The notes: generated by a model not told the origin, from the sequence alone. Numbered from the stretch's first letter, positions 24,128-35,892 are shown. The stretch is DNA of 64,000 nt from Odontocerum albicorne (GCA_949825065.1 OX463838.1:3016251-3080250); one strand, 5' to 3'. Numbers and translations are program-made.

Positions 24128-24540
24128 ATACATACCATCACACCATATCATTGGACAGACAGACGCTCCGTCCTTGAAATGCTTTAAGAAGCGACTGAAA
24201 AAACTCTTAATTTCTAGTCAGTAAAATAACGTGTTTCATTCCTGATTTTTCTTTTCCTTTCCTCTCCACCATCCCTTCCTTTCCTTTTGATTGATGATAT
24301 CTCACTTTATGTGAAAAAGAATGTTCGGGTGATTGTCCGTCTTTGTGGGGTTCGTGGGCATGCTCACGTATGTGTTTATGGATTTCGTGGGGATGGATAA
24401 TCATTTGAATGATTTATGCGACCACGTAACTTGCTTCATTTACTTTTGTCTGGTTCGTTAGAAGATAGTGCCGCCTGGCAATAAGCTCGCCAGATTGTAT
24501 TTGCAATAAAAGTGTTAAATAAATAAATTATCTATCTTTG
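24128..24540 (+). repeat. Interspersed repeat family E, head-to-head partner
   Basis: Same family as 23657-24116 but in opposite orientation, starting 'ccgtccttgaaatgcttta' and ending 'gcaataaaagtgttaaataa'. The two copies lie head to head, about 10 bp apart. A third copy lies at 37577-38010 (-). Confidence 0.6.
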
Positions 24541-25324
24541 AATATCGCTTTTTTTTTCTCTAATTTTACAAATATACTTTGCACTGTGTACATCAGTGTC
24601 ATGTCGGTAGCATTCATCGTTGGACATAGACCTCTCTATTATCTTTGTTGGAGTTAGTTGTAATGAATATAATAATAAAATAATATTGAAATGATTTGGA
24701 AATATTAAGAAAATTAGTTCTGAAAGAATTACAAAATAAATCTATGTCTGGAATGATAGGCGTATAGGGAAAGGTTAGGTAGAGGAAAGAATGCAAAGAT
24801 GGAATTGAAGACAAATTAATTGAGATAAAGATAAGAAGCATGAGAGACAGTATGTCATATATGAAGAGATGTTTAAGTGTAGATGAGGTAAAGACTCTTC
24901 GTGTAAAAATGAAAGTATGGAGATCCGTTCCATGTGTCTATCTCATAAGAGGTATGACGTGATGGTATGTTTGTAAGTATTCAACAACGAATACTAACCA
25001 ATAACGAATTTCAACGTTTCATATGACACAGGATTGCATAGTTAAGTCAATGAATGATGTTCTTGTGTGAAATAAGAGAGTTCATCGTGATTTTTCATGG
25101 TGTTCACTCGCTATCACATGGCGGTCGTGATGGCAAGTTAGGAATGTGCCGAGTCACTGGGATCAGGGAAGAGAAATCGGGGTGGGAGGGGCGGACCCCA
25201 TGAAAGACCCCTTCCTACCCTATAGGCGGAGCGGAATGAGTAATTGTCATTGAAACTATCACAAAAAAATATGACACTAATTGTTATAAAAATATGTGTT
25301 TGGTATAACAAACCATGATACACT

Positions 25325-25445
25325 AAGTGTGACTAGTTTGAATCCAGACCAATTTGATCGAGTTAACATTATTGAGTTTTGCCATATGTTAATCTCTTCT
25401 AATCAACTAGAAAGATGTTATAGTGGCGTGAAGTGAAAACCAAAC
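25325..25445 (+). mobile_element. tRNA-derived SINE fragment
   Basis: AGTTTGAATCCAGACC resembles a B-box region. It is followed about 50 nt later by the tail 'aatctcttctaatcaactag', as in other SINE copies here. The 5' part is missing or decayed. Confidence 0.35.
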
Positions 25446-25917
25446 TAGAACTCTTTTTTTTTTTTATTATTTGGATTCCAACGCGAATCGGACCCATAAC
25501 TTCCGGTTGGGAGACAATTCAACTGGACCACGAAGGTAGTCTAAAGTCTAAAAAAACAGTAAAGAATTACCGCCTGAAATTTTTTCAAATCACGGTTTCT
25601 TCAGTTCTACAATACATTAAAGTAATGTTAGAGTGAACCAATAAATACAATTAATTAAAAAAATATATGTATACATTTAGATATAAACGCCCTAAAACAG
25701 TATTCAATAACCAATTCAAAATGTTGTTAATTACACTTGTTTTTGCCTTAAGAAAGTGGAAGACGACCTGACCCGAATCGATTTTACGGATAGAAAAGGG
25801 AAATCGTATATCCTTTCCGAAAATATGATTTAGAGTCACATGAGAGAGAGACGAAGGGTTTATAGAAGAAGAAAAAAAAATAGATGTTTAAAAATATTTA
25901 TATACATAAATATCATC

Positions 25918-26165
25918 ATGTAGTTTTCCTATCGGAGTAAGGAGAGATGACAGAGTGTCAGATTTTCTTATTGCGTCACACATATTTCGTATCCTCTACA
26001 TTCATACGCATTCTTACACTGTTCTTATGACTTCACGGATTTTTTAAAATATTTCTTTTTGTCAAATATTAATCAACTTGATTCAACTATACTTTCTTTA
26101 ATCTTCCTCTACCACGCCTTACTCTCACCGTTTCCCTTTCTTCATCTTATTTAAATGAAGCTCCT
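25918..26165 (-). pseudogene. Non-LTR retrotransposon 3' fragment
   Basis: The minus strand contains the decayed 'fgh...' C-terminal segment and the 3' UTR with 'gacgaaatatgtgtgacgc'-like text. The same layout occurs at 29264, 31345 and 34670. No open frame remains. Confidence 0.4.
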
Positions 26166-26211
26166 TCCTTCATCTTACTTCAAACATCCATTTTATTCAT
26201 GCAGATATCTT

Positions 26212-26340
26212 GATATCTTCGTTCCAACATCTTGATTCGATATTCTGATATCTTCATTCCAACATCTTGAATCGATATTCTGATATCTTCGTTCCAACAT
26301 CTTGATTCGATATTCTGATATCTTCGTTCCAACATCTTGA
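26212..26340. repeat. 35-bp tandem repeat, about 3.7 copies
   Basis: The unit begins GATATCTTCGTTCCAACATC and is repeated at 26212, 26247, 26282 and 26317, an exact 35-bp spacing. Differences between units are single bases. Confidence 0.9.
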
Positions 26341-26585
26341 AGAATAACTAAACGAGAATAACTAAGCAAGGATTCTTAAAGAATAACAGGGTAGACGGAG
26401 GAAAACATGACTTGGTCAAATGGACCACATTTTAAAAGAAAGTAAAGTTAGAAGCCTAAAAATAATATAAGATAGTGATATGACAAGATGCATACATGTG
26501 AAAGACACAAAATTTGTGTTTGGATATAAAAGTTTAGAGTTCTGTTTTAGCTGCCTTTCCCGCAAGGGACACAATGTCATGATAT

Positions 26586-26830
26586 GTACAATACCCAGCG
26601 GTAAGTAATACACATCGGGCTTAAGAAATAGACTGTCAGCTATAATCGGTTAACTTCGGCTATTTAGAGCGTCGCCTTTGTCATTCATATACGTGTTCCG
26701 TTCTTTCTAGATACCGTACTGTTAGCGCATCGTGCGACAGTTACGACTCTACAAAGCCAAAGTTAACCGATTATGGCCGACAGTCTCTTTCTTAAACTCG
26801 ATGTCTATTACTTACTGCTGGGTACTGTAT
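26586..26830. mobile_element. Foldback MITE (family C), copy 3
   Basis: Outer arms TACCCAGCGGTAAGTAATAC and its inverse TTACTGCTGGGTACTGTA bound the unit. Inner arms carry 'taatcggttaacttcggct'. The centre has 'accgtactgttagcgcatcgtgcgac', matching the centres of the copies at 12026 and 12418. Non-coding. Confidence 0.75.
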
Positions 26831-26904
26831 ATGTGTCTTCTTCTTCCTCTTGGTTTAGGTCGTATGACCTGTTTGTAACGGTGGGCTGTCCTGGGATGAT
26901 GACG

Positions 26905-27067
26905 TCCAGCTGTCCTTCCATCTTTTCGGCGGCCTTCCTGGTAATCTCCTGCTGTTAGGGTTTTCAGTCTTAGTGATTCTTGCCAGTCTTATATCCTCCA
27001 TGCGGTCTACATGATCCCTGTGTATATGTATGTTAATCTTTTTTATTCTTTCGTTTAACATGCCCAA
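26905..27067 (-). pseudogene. Non-LTR retrotransposon reverse-transcriptase C-terminus
   Basis: The minus strand reads LNERIKKINIHIHRDHVDRM, EDIRLARITKT and RLPGRPPKRWKDSW, typical of the C-terminal end of insect non-LTR reverse transcriptases (H-RM, GRP-KRW). It is the best-preserved of these fragments and lacks internal stops across about 60 codons. The family differs from the RINAVEMR type elsewhere in the window. Confidence 0.65.
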
Positions 27068-27700
27068 ACTATCTCAGAGTGCTTTTCTTCACCCTACTTA
27101 ATACATCCGTCTTCCGATCACATAACGATATTTAAACACATAAATAAACATTGTCGTTATTAATATTACTTGTAAAGGATTACTTGTATTTACGTGTCTA
27201 TTTGACGGTATTAATAAATACAATATGGTCTTGAATAATACAATATAAAACAATAAAATAATATCGGAATATTGATTGATGATAGGGTCTTCAGTTGTCG
27301 GCCCGGGCTGTTTCGAATTTGAATAAAATGATTGGTTTGTGTCTTCAGTTCCGATTGTCATCGCTCTTGACGTTTACGTGCCTCCACAATGACAATAAAG
27401 AAACGTCCTGGGGATACGAATAAAATGTGAAAAGGAGATGTTCAACACAACCGCTAATATGTATATATTATTTATAACAGTGGGGTTACAATAACAATAA
27501 AATGTCTTTTCTTCTTTGTCATCCTGTTCACAGTGACATCCTTGTTGATACGGCGCATGTCTTGTGTCATGCCAACCCGATGGCAGCGTTTTGATTGCCG
27601 GCAAAAAAAGGATTTTTGTCTTTTTTTCTCTAAAGGTTTATTTAACATTTTTATGTTTGGTTAGAAGAGATTGTCTTGTGGCGGTAAGCCCACCAGGCTT

Positions 27701-27868
27701 TATTTTATTTATTTATTTATTATTACACATGACAAGAAATATACATAATTGGCGAAAAAACAACAGGTAATTTAATTTGGAAATACAATTTTAATGGATC
27801 TGGGTTTGTTGCCTTTCATTTGTCGTATCCCCAGTAAACTAAGATTTTGCCTGTATCTCACTGAGGAT
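27701..27868 (-). repeat. Interspersed repeat family B, copy 2
   Basis: Minus-strand copy, with TATCTCACTGAGGA at the right edge and 'acacatgacaagaaatatac' near the left edge, next to an ATTT microsatellite (27701-27722). Confidence 0.6.
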
Positions 27869-27914
27869 ATTTAGCATGAAAAAATAAATCGATACTTCTT
27901 TCCGATTTTTGATT

Positions 27915-28105
27915 ACACAAAAACAAAACCCCATTGCACATTCTCACCAACCTGACATTGTTATACTCATCCATATTAACTTAATTCCGTGTTCTGTCAT
28001 ACATTGTAACTCCACGTATTCTTCTCAGTGCACGCATTTCTATAGCATTTATTCAGCTCCTTTCAGTCTTTTCAACGTCCACGTTTCACTCTCATATATC
28101 AAAGT
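27915..28105 (-). pseudogene. Non-LTR retrotransposon fragment
   Basis: The minus strand reads LIYESETWTLKRLKGAE, stop, then MLEMRALRRIRGVTMYDRTR. It matches the LMYGSE-W / INAVEMR-L region of the family at 9215. Stops show it is dead. Confidence 0.6.
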
Positions 28106-28926
28106 TAGTATTAAAATACCTTTGTGGACTATCACCTCAGCAGATTTTGGTACTGTTCCTGTTGAGTGTATATGATTTATATGAACATACATACTCGAAT
28201 CAGACAGATATGTATTCAATATAAATACGATTATTAATATATTACGAAATTGATATTGATTCAATTAACTTATATAATATTTTTTATTGATTTATTTATT
28301 ATTATAATACATCAAAGAAAGTTACACCACTGTTTTAAAACAATTTATGAGAATGACACCGTTGAAATCAATGTATACGAACACGTAACGTTTTGATTCT
28401 CGTTCAACGCCTGTTTTATACGATCACATTCAACACAACACAAACGATCTACTGATTGCGTTAAGCAAAATTTCAGGCGCATATTTAAAATTTTTAATAG
28501 TCAATCCGTTATTCAGGTATCCACGTACAGTTAGTTGTTAGGAGACAAAAAATTAAAAGTTATTGAGATTATCGACATAATATATCATAAAAATTGTGTT
28601 GATTTATTATCAAGGAAGTGTGTTAGTCGACCTTCCGTTTAATAAATTGAGCATCACACATTGTTAATGGAAGTATGACAGAGGTGCATACATCATTTTG
28701 AACGTACAATCTGTCTTTATATTTTGTATACACACAAAAAGAGCCATTTATAAATGTAAAAGTAGGCCGGTGAAATTGAATAGGTGATATTGATTGATTT
28801 TTTTTCATCGGCGCATAGTACAATGACATCTTCTCCGCGGTATTTATTCCGCTTTCGTTTCTGCATCTCGTTTGCGGGTGTTGAATAAAATATACTTGTA
28901 TATATTCTTATTAGTCGTTTCACAAT

Positions 28927-28946
28927 CTGGGAGTCGCGACTCCCAG
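28927..28946. repeat. 20-bp perfect palindrome
   Basis: CTGGGAGTCGCGACTCCCAG equals its own reverse complement. It lies beside GGGGGCTTAAGGTGAAATATC. Such 'gggagtcgcgactccc' stretches are common inside hAT-like MITEs, and the 'cagtggttcttaaccc' at 29214 resembles a hAT terminus. Boundaries are not clear enough to call the element. Confidence 0.5.
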
Positions 28947-29263
28947 GGGGCTTAAGGTGAAATATCAGAGGTCGTGATAAAAAAAAATTCACTTGTACAA
29001 AAAGATAACGACATATTTCATACAAGTTTTTACAGGAGGGTAGCGAAGCCTTAATTATTTTTTTTATCTTTTGGGAGGTAGCAAGGCAAAAAAAATTAAG
29101 GAGCAATGTTTTTAATGATTAGAAATTTAAAAATAATGTCGAATAATTAAGTATTAAAAATATTCAATAGTTAAAAGATATGTGTGATAGCGAACTGTGA
29201 GTTACTTGCCTATTCCAGTGGTTCTTAACCCAAAGGTCGATTACTGGGGTTCTTTTTAAAAAT

Positions 29264-29710
29264 ATATACACATACATAATACGTACAGTTACGTCGTTTC
29301 CCTGGTGGGGTAGGCTGAGAAGACAGAGCACCCAAATTTCGCTTCTTCTACTTATACAATTTGTAGTTTTTCGTTCTTTCAAACTATCATCCATTTCATT
29401 CAACTATACTTTCTTTCGTCTCTCACGACCAACACCTTCCTCTCACATTTGCACTGTTTGTTTGTTTTGTTAGTATTTATACATTCATTCGTTCTATATG
29501 CCCAAACCATCTCAGAGGGCTGTTCATCTTACTCAACACAGCAGGTTTAAGTTCCCATGTATCTCTAATATCTTCGTTCTGTATTATGTCATACATTCCC
29601 CCCCCCATTTATTCCTTAAAGTGCAAGCATTTCTAAAACATTTATTCGACTCTGTTAAGTCTTTTTTTACGCCCCCGTTTCACTCCCATACATCAATATG
29701 GTAAATACTG
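29264..29710 (-). pseudogene. Non-LTR retrotransposon 3' fragment
   Basis: In minus-strand order it starts LMYGSE-like (29700), passes 'ctctgagatggtttgggcat' (LRWFGH) near 29500, and ends in the 3' UTR with the 'aaacgacgtaac'-type motif near 29290. Frameshifts are frequent. Confidence 0.6.
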
Positions 29711-30528
29711 TTCAGATGTTTTCAATCACAAAAGAGCTAGGACAGGTTCGTGGAAAGTGAAAGAACGCCTTCATTGATTTTTGAGAGTATTTCCTCCTGG
29801 ACACGCTATTTAACATTTCCACTTTATCAATTAAGATATATCAAGGGGTAACATACAAATGAATGAATAACGAGAAAAAAAATAGGCGATATAGAAAAAT
29901 AAGTCGATATAGGAGATTAAAACCAGTAATAGTGCATTTGTACTCGCATTACACTTTAGTTGTATACAATATAACCTGCTGGACTTATTGCCATATCTCT
30001 TTTTACCAATCAGAAAGATGCAAATGAATCCTTAAGGATAAACCAAACTGAAACACTATTTAAAAAAATGGATACCAACCGAAATTGACACGCTACCCCA
30101 GAATTAGGAGACGCGCATCTCACGGACTGTCACGAAGATGGTAAATTAAAAAAAATCGAGATTCCCTCAGTCTTTTGGATACCTAATTCATTTGTTAGCT
30201 ATTCGTACAGCGAAGATGTAACAACAGGTTTTATGCGTAATGTCAATAAAATATTTCAAGTAATTTTTATGCAACCTTTTAATTAATTAAGGAGGTAGTC
30301 ATTTGGCTAACCGTACAAATATAAAGGGTTCATTTGTTACCGGATGTGACGTCACTTTATTAAACTTTTTATTTTGTTTGTTACTTCTCTATCGACAGCC
30401 TTAACATGTCGCATCAAGTACCAGTCAACATGTATGTTAACTGTGAATCTTTTTTGTGATGTATTGTTTGTGGATTATAGAGTTGGTATGCCTGGAAGTA
30501 TATACATGACCTGCGAGATGCGAGTCAG

Positions 30529-31232
30529 GTATAGATCGTTCAGCCAGAAGAGTCATTTTGCATGAGTAACACTCTCTTTATTACATAACTTACGTAGTGG
30601 TGTTGGATTTAGAATGCCACGCGATTGGTTCGCGCAGAGCGCACGTTTGTATTGTTGTTAAAATATGTCGAAATTAGGAGTGCGATTTTCGTCAAATGTA
30701 ATGTATAATTAAAAAAAAATCGAAAGCTTAGAATGTACTTTGTCGTAACTTAAAGTTTCCTAGAATTAAGTATCACTCCATCCACTATTATTTTAAAACT
30801 TTATTGTTTGGCATTGTAATTATGATACATTAATATGTTAAATAATCTTACATTCATTTTATTTTTATGTGCAATCTTATTAAAGCTGACGAACATTTTT
30901 ACTTTATAATACTTGTACTTACGAGTATAGTTATTTTTAATCTTGAAAAATTTCATTATTGTTATTTATTGTTTCATAGAATCTGCCATGCCTAAACAAT
31001 TAATATGTGAAATAAACTTACTTTCATTTTATTTTTATGATTATTACAATTTAGGCTGACAGCATTTTTAATTTATAAAACGTGGGTATTAATTTCAATG
31101 TTCGAATATAAAATATTATTTTTATATTTTTTTGCTTTTTCATTTCATAAAAAAGAAGAAGTGACAAGTTTTTGTAAACGTACTGTTACTCACACTATTG
31201 CAGAATGACTCTTCTGGCTGAATGATCTATAT
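30529..31232. mobile_element. TIR element with about 40-bp inverted ends
   Basis: The left end TATAGATCGTTCAGCCAGAA continues through GAGTCATTTTGCA. The right end is its inverse (CAGAATGACTCTTCTGGCTG). The interior is very AT-rich and holds two direct repeats containing 'cattttatttttatg' (about 30855 and 31026). No coding capacity. The superfamily is unassigned because no clear target duplication is visible. Confidence 0.7.
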
Positions 31233-31344
31233 ATACAGCTGATCACGCCACTTGTTGGTTAAGTATGACTAGGGAAACAAATATGCTATTTATTTGATAA
31301 TATATTTTCTAAATTTTTTCCCAAAATATTCATACAATCAAGCT

Positions 31345-31730
31345 TTTCTTTGTCGGGGTAGGATAGAGTACTACACTTTCATATCTCGACACACATTCTT
31401 CACCGCTTCTACATCCACACACCTTCTATACAACTCACCATTTCTCTGACTTTTCACGTTTCCTTATTTCAAAATAACATTCACTTAATCCAACCATACT
31501 TTCCTTGGTCTTCCTCTTTCACGCCTTCTACTCACATTTGCACTGTATATTTTATTTTTTAGATTTCCTTCACTTGTTTGTTCTATATGGTCAAACTTAA
31601 TCATATTAAATACACGAGTCAAGTTTACATTCATCTTTAATTAGTATTCCGTCATACATTGTCACTCTACATATTCTTCTCGGTGCACGCATTTCTGCAG
31701 CATTTATTTGCATTCTCTTAACAAAATGAC
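31345..31730 (-). pseudogene. Non-LTR retrotransposon 3' fragment
   Basis: The minus strand reads INAAEMRAPRRICRVTMYDG followed by decayed downstream sequence. A 138-codon open frame (31606-32022) runs through it but joins unrelated repeats, so it is not a gene. Confidence 0.55.
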
Positions 31731-31749
31731 AATGTAAAAGCAATTCTGA

Positions 31750-31900
31750 CAATAATTGGTAACTACAGAGAACACAGAGACTCACTGCATGGGCAGTAAA
31801 TGACAACGTAAAAAAAGAACGGTAAATTAAGAATGTCAATAAACAATCCCTGTTCGAACGTAAAGCAAGCCCATGATCGAAAAAGCGAATTTTTTTTAAA
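31750..31900 (-). repeat. Fragment of interspersed repeat family E (upstream segment)
   Basis: 'cactgcatgggcagtaaatg' and 'gcccatgatcgaaaaagcg' match the upstream part of the family E copy at 23930-24040. Confidence 0.45.
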
Positions 31901-31961
31901 GAATAGATATGACCAAAGTCATAGATATCCTTAATACCCTCGAACACTAAGCCTGCGGAAA

Positions 31962-32055
31962 AAGTGCCAATGTCGGTCGAGGGGAGTAGCACAGCACGGG
32001 GTTCGAATCGATGATCTTCCACACAGAAGTCCAGCGCGTCGCCGCGCGGCCATGC
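31962..32055 (-). mobile_element. tRNA-derived SINE head
   Basis: The minus strand reads TGGCCGCGCGGCGACGCG, an A-box-like stretch, then GATTCGAACCCC about 35 nt later, an excellent B-box. The spacing fits a tRNA-like promoter, but the surrounding sequence does not give a clean cloverleaf. Confidence 0.5.
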
Positions 32056-32122
32056 ACCTCAAAGTATAACTATGCACCTCAAAGTATAACGGCCATGCAC
32101 CTTAAAGTATAACGGCCATGCA
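32049..32122. repeat. Short tandem repeat, about 23-bp unit
   Basis: GGCCATGCACCTCAAAGTAT and AAC follow each other in three variable copies plus a partial fourth, adjoining the SINE head. Confidence 0.75.
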
Positions 32123-32655
32123 TAAAATAAGTCATAACATATGTGGAATGAAGAGTACTGTCTATGATATTGACAAAATAGTGGTGATAATGATACGTGG
32201 TACCCATAAAGCCTTAATGGAAACAAAGTACCGGTTTCATTTTCTCCTCATCACCCTTCTATGTCCGCTTTTATTTTGTAGTCATCAACAATTTGAAAGA
32301 TGCCTGATTATGCCTGCCGTTCAATTGACATATTCTTTGTGCGATATGTCAGACAGATGTTAGAATCCACTAGATATTGGATACAAGCTCCATGGGGTCG
32401 GCAGCTCGGAGTTATTAAAGCCTTCAGGAATTAATAAAAAAGTAAGAGGAATGCATGGCACAGATTCCGGCAGACGTGGTGCAACAACAATGGGTATTTA
32501 AGGACCCATTCATCTCGGACAGATCGAGTGGTTCATAATTCATCTAAAAATAATGCCGGTGTCATTATTAAAAGATATTTCCAATCATAAAAGGGCTAGA
32601 GCAGGGACGTGGTGAGTAATGGAACGCTTTCATCGATTTTTGTTATACAATAATA
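32123..32655. other. Non-coding stretch
   Basis: No gene is supported. The 81-codon frame at 32118-32363 starts inside the tandem repeat and has no motif. Confidence 0.4.
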
Positions 32656-32656
32656 A

Positions 32657-33053
32657 TTTTGTAATTTATTTTTATCAAACACTGTTTATTCCACTTTTTT
32701 GTGACGGTATAACCCTACCGGTTTCAAGGCTTTCACCTCATCTTCAGGGGAGCACAAACAAGATTAAATGCTGTTCGAACTGGTACCGATATACACGCTT
32801 CAACGGTTGGGGCTGAGGGGTGAGGGTGGCATGGGACGATTTCAGCCAAGAGCGGAGAGATTTTTGGGATATAACTGTTCACCAGATGTTCGGATCGATG
32901 TACTGACTAAGAAGACTCCCCTAAGGATGAGGTAAAAACCTTGAAACCGGTAAGGTTATACCGTCACAAAAAAGTGGATTGAACAGTGTTTGATAAAAAT
33001 AAATTACAATGTCTTTAAACCTCCACAACGTTAATGCGTTAACTATAAACAAC
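32657..33053 (+). mobile_element. Penelope-like foldback repeat, long form, copy 4
   Basis: The left arm carries the minus-strand hammerhead-like motif at 32713-32750. The right arm carries a degraded plus-strand motif near 32919-32956, where the core CUGAAGA has become CUAAGGA. Between them is an internal region with 'gttcgaactggtaccgatat' and 'ggagagatttttgggatata', shared with 33558 and 47794. The tail ends TTAACTATAAACAAC. Confidence 0.72.
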
Positions 33054-33114
33054 ACATTAATAATTATTCATTTTGTCGCTTTGTTAAAATGGGAAATGAT
33101 TTGATAATATGTAT

Positions 33115-33235
33115 ACGTAATACGATTACGTCAATTTCCTGTCGAAGTAGGTAGAGAGGACAGACCACCAAAGTTTCCTATTTGTATACATATCTTTCGC
33201 TTTTTCCACATTCATACATCTTCAAAATGTATATA
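33115..33235 (-). pseudogene. Non-LTR retrotransposon 3' UTR fragment
   Basis: 'ttacgtcaatttcctgtcga' and 'aggtagagaggacagacc' match the 3' region seen at 29280 and 34680. Too short to say more. Confidence 0.4.
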
Positions 33236-33557
33236 AAGAATAACATAACATATATTCATTACAAATTTGATTTGCTTGAGTATTGTCATCATTCTTTCGT
33301 CACATTAGTAACGGCGTAATATTCGTTTTACAGTTACACGGGTTAAATCTTACAAACCACCTCAAAAATAATTATCATGCATTAATAGTCTTCTTTTTTA
33401 ATAATGGCCGTGATTTCTATAAATGAAAGACTAAACGCCAGTCCCAAGTCATGCCCCCTTCAAATGATTTCGTTAGTTCTGTTCACATGGGCGACGTATC
33501 GGCTCAATTGATTCATACCCCATAGTATTGCACCATCGAAAAATAACTTGTTTTATA

Positions 33558-34165
33558 TATTATTTATAGTTAAGGCATTAATATTGTGGAGGTTTAAATA
33601 CGTTGTAATTTGTTTTATTAAACACTGTTTTTTGTAACGGTATAACCCTACCGGTTTCAAGGCTTTCACCTCATTATCAGGGAGCACAAATAAGACTGAA
33701 TTCTGTTCGAACTGGTACCGTCATACACGTTTCTAACGGTAAACATTCGGATTGAGGACTAGGGGGGGGGGGAGGGATGAGACAATGTCGACTAGCAGTG
33801 GAGAGATTCTTGGGATATATGTGTTTTCCAGATGTTCCCCTCGATGCACTGACTTAGAAATTTCTAGGATGATGTCAAATTCTTACATATCTGTAGTAAC
33901 GGAAATAAATTGGACACATTAGATGAGGAGAAATTTCTTAGTCAGTGCATCGAGGCGAACATCTGGCAAACACATATATCCCAAGAATCTCTCCACTGCT
34001 CGCCGAGATAGTCTCATCCCTCCCTCCACCCCCAGTCCTCAACCCAAATGTTTACCGTTAAAAACGTGTATGTCGGTACCAGTTTGAACAGAATTCAGTC
34101 TTGTTTGTGCTCCCCTGATGATGAAGTGAAAGCCTTGAAACCGGTAGGGTTATACCGTTAAAAAA
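33558..34165 (-). mobile_element. Penelope-like foldback repeat, large palindrome, copy 5
   Basis: The tail is on the left. Arms of about 250 bp (33630-33889 and 33930-34165) are inverted around a loop of about 40 bp containing 'gtagtaacggaaataaattg'. The plus strand has CUGAUGA, the consensus hammerhead core, at 34115-34121, followed by GAAACCGGUAGGG. The minus strand has the mirror motif at 33646-33682. A G-tract of ten (33764-33773) lies in the left arm. A partial second left arm (34167-34262) follows immediately. Confidence 0.75.
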
Positions 34166-34669
34166 AATCACCTCATCCTCTCATCATCAGGGAGCACAAA
34201 TAAGACCGAAATCTGTTTGAACTGGTACCGAGATACACGCTTCTAACGATTAACATTCGGGTTGTTTATTTTAAAATAAGTATAATAGTTATTAATAATA
34301 AGAAACAAAACACCTATTATTACGAACTGAATGGCCATTACTCAGTAACTATGATTTTTTAGTAAACCTTTAAAATGTGTGCGTAACGTATTTTGCCTAA
34401 GGTCGACCCTGTCTTCGAGCTGCATGAATCCTTCCTTCAATAATAAGAACTTAAGAATTCAGCCTTTTACTTTTAGAAACACATTCCGGGGAAATTCTTC
34501 TATGAAAAGGCGTCGGAAATAAGGGAGGAATTAAAACTTGGAAATAATTTACTATCATAGTATTGTTTTTACAACAAATACAAACACTGTTAAAATTAAG
34601 TGCATGAAACATTGTGTGTGATTCGCATATATTTAATAATATGGCAAACTAAATAAAAGGATTCATAAA

Positions 34670-34895
34670 TGCATACGTAGCATCACGTCGTTTCCCTGTC
34701 GAGGTAGGAAGAGGAGAGCTTAACTTTCCAATGGCGAAACATATATTTCGCCTCTTCTTAATCCATACAACTTCTACCTGAGAAGGTGTACGTAGAAGAT
34801 ACGAAATATGTATCGAGGAAGTAAACTCTGGCGCTCTATTCTCTTGTCAACTCCAAAAGGGATCAGCCGTGATGGTATGAATGTATACAATATGT
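34670..34895. pseudogene. Two non-LTR 3' fragments, inverted
   Basis: 34670-34790 (minus) carries the 'cacgtcgtttccctgtcgag' 3' motif. 34795-34895 (plus) carries the 'ctctggcgctctattctctt' and 'gccgtgatggtatgaatg' version of the same region. They lie tail to tail. Confidence 0.4.
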
Positions 34896-34899
34896 TGAA

Positions 34900-35880
34900 C
34901 GGCTGCCTTTTCAAAGATTATTACGAAGTTAAAAAATAAATGGATGTGAAATTCAAAGCACTTTTACAGTTACACTAAAGTCGGTCAACCAAAAAAGTGC
35001 TTTTTTACTTGCACTTTATATAAAAGAGTTAATTTTACAAAAAAACTTGCGTTTAAATTTTATATAAAAGAGTAACCGTTTTTAGCCTACATTTTTACAA
35101 GTAAACTAAAATCAGTTGAATAATTTACAAGGATTTAAGCCTTTTGTAATGCTACAACTACGAGTACAATATAAACGAGCTTTTTATTAAACTGGGATGC
35201 TCCGCCCATTCCTATCGGAGTATAATATAATGCGACTGATATAAAGCTCTGTGTAGATGTACGCCCTCTCTGCTTACCCTTGGAATGGGCGTGGAAATTA
35301 AAGGGTGATTGGAAAAAAAACATTTTTTTTTTATGTGTCTAGATTAAACATGTTTCTTTGCAGTAATTCAATTTCTACAGAAAAATAATATAAATTGTTT
35401 TATACTGTTTACTCAAAGAGACATGTTTATTTATACGAATAATCGTTTAAGATTTTTTTGTTGAAAATAGATTTATTTTTATTGAGGATAAATAACGACC
35501 AGTAATTAGTCATGCGTGATATTAATAATGCCCCTTTTTCAGCAGGGATGTACATTTGTTCCTTCTCCACTCTTAGTATCTCTAGGAACGAATACGTTAC
35601 GAATACAGTACGATCGTATACTCGAAAAAAAACTGGATACAGTCATACTTGGATGAAAAAGCTTACCCTGGGGTGAGTCCCTCCTCAGTTGTTGCCACAT
35701 CAGAGTAAGACAAGAATAGTGGTGTCATGATAGAAGATCAGATATCACAGACAGAGAAGATACATGAGAAGAAAAAAAAATAATGGTGTTGAAAGCCTTT
35801 GAAAATTTAAGGGGAGGAAATCTGTAAACTTTCCCTGGTCACCACAAAGCGGAGTAGCGTATTGATAATGTATTCTATCA
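34900..35880. other. AT-rich non-coding stretch
   Basis: No gene is seen. Short repeats 'ttatataaaagagt' occur twice near 35020 and 35062. Confidence 0.4.
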
Positions 35881-35892
35881 TTTTAGTATCTT

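Noticed and set aside
28717..29106. 129-codon minus-strand open frame
   Set aside because: No domain, no codon bias, and it crosses a palindrome and low-complexity stretches; repeats explain it better.
31606..32022. 138-codon minus-strand open frame
   Set aside because: It joins a SINE head, a family E fragment and a non-LTR relic, so it is a chance fusion of repeats.
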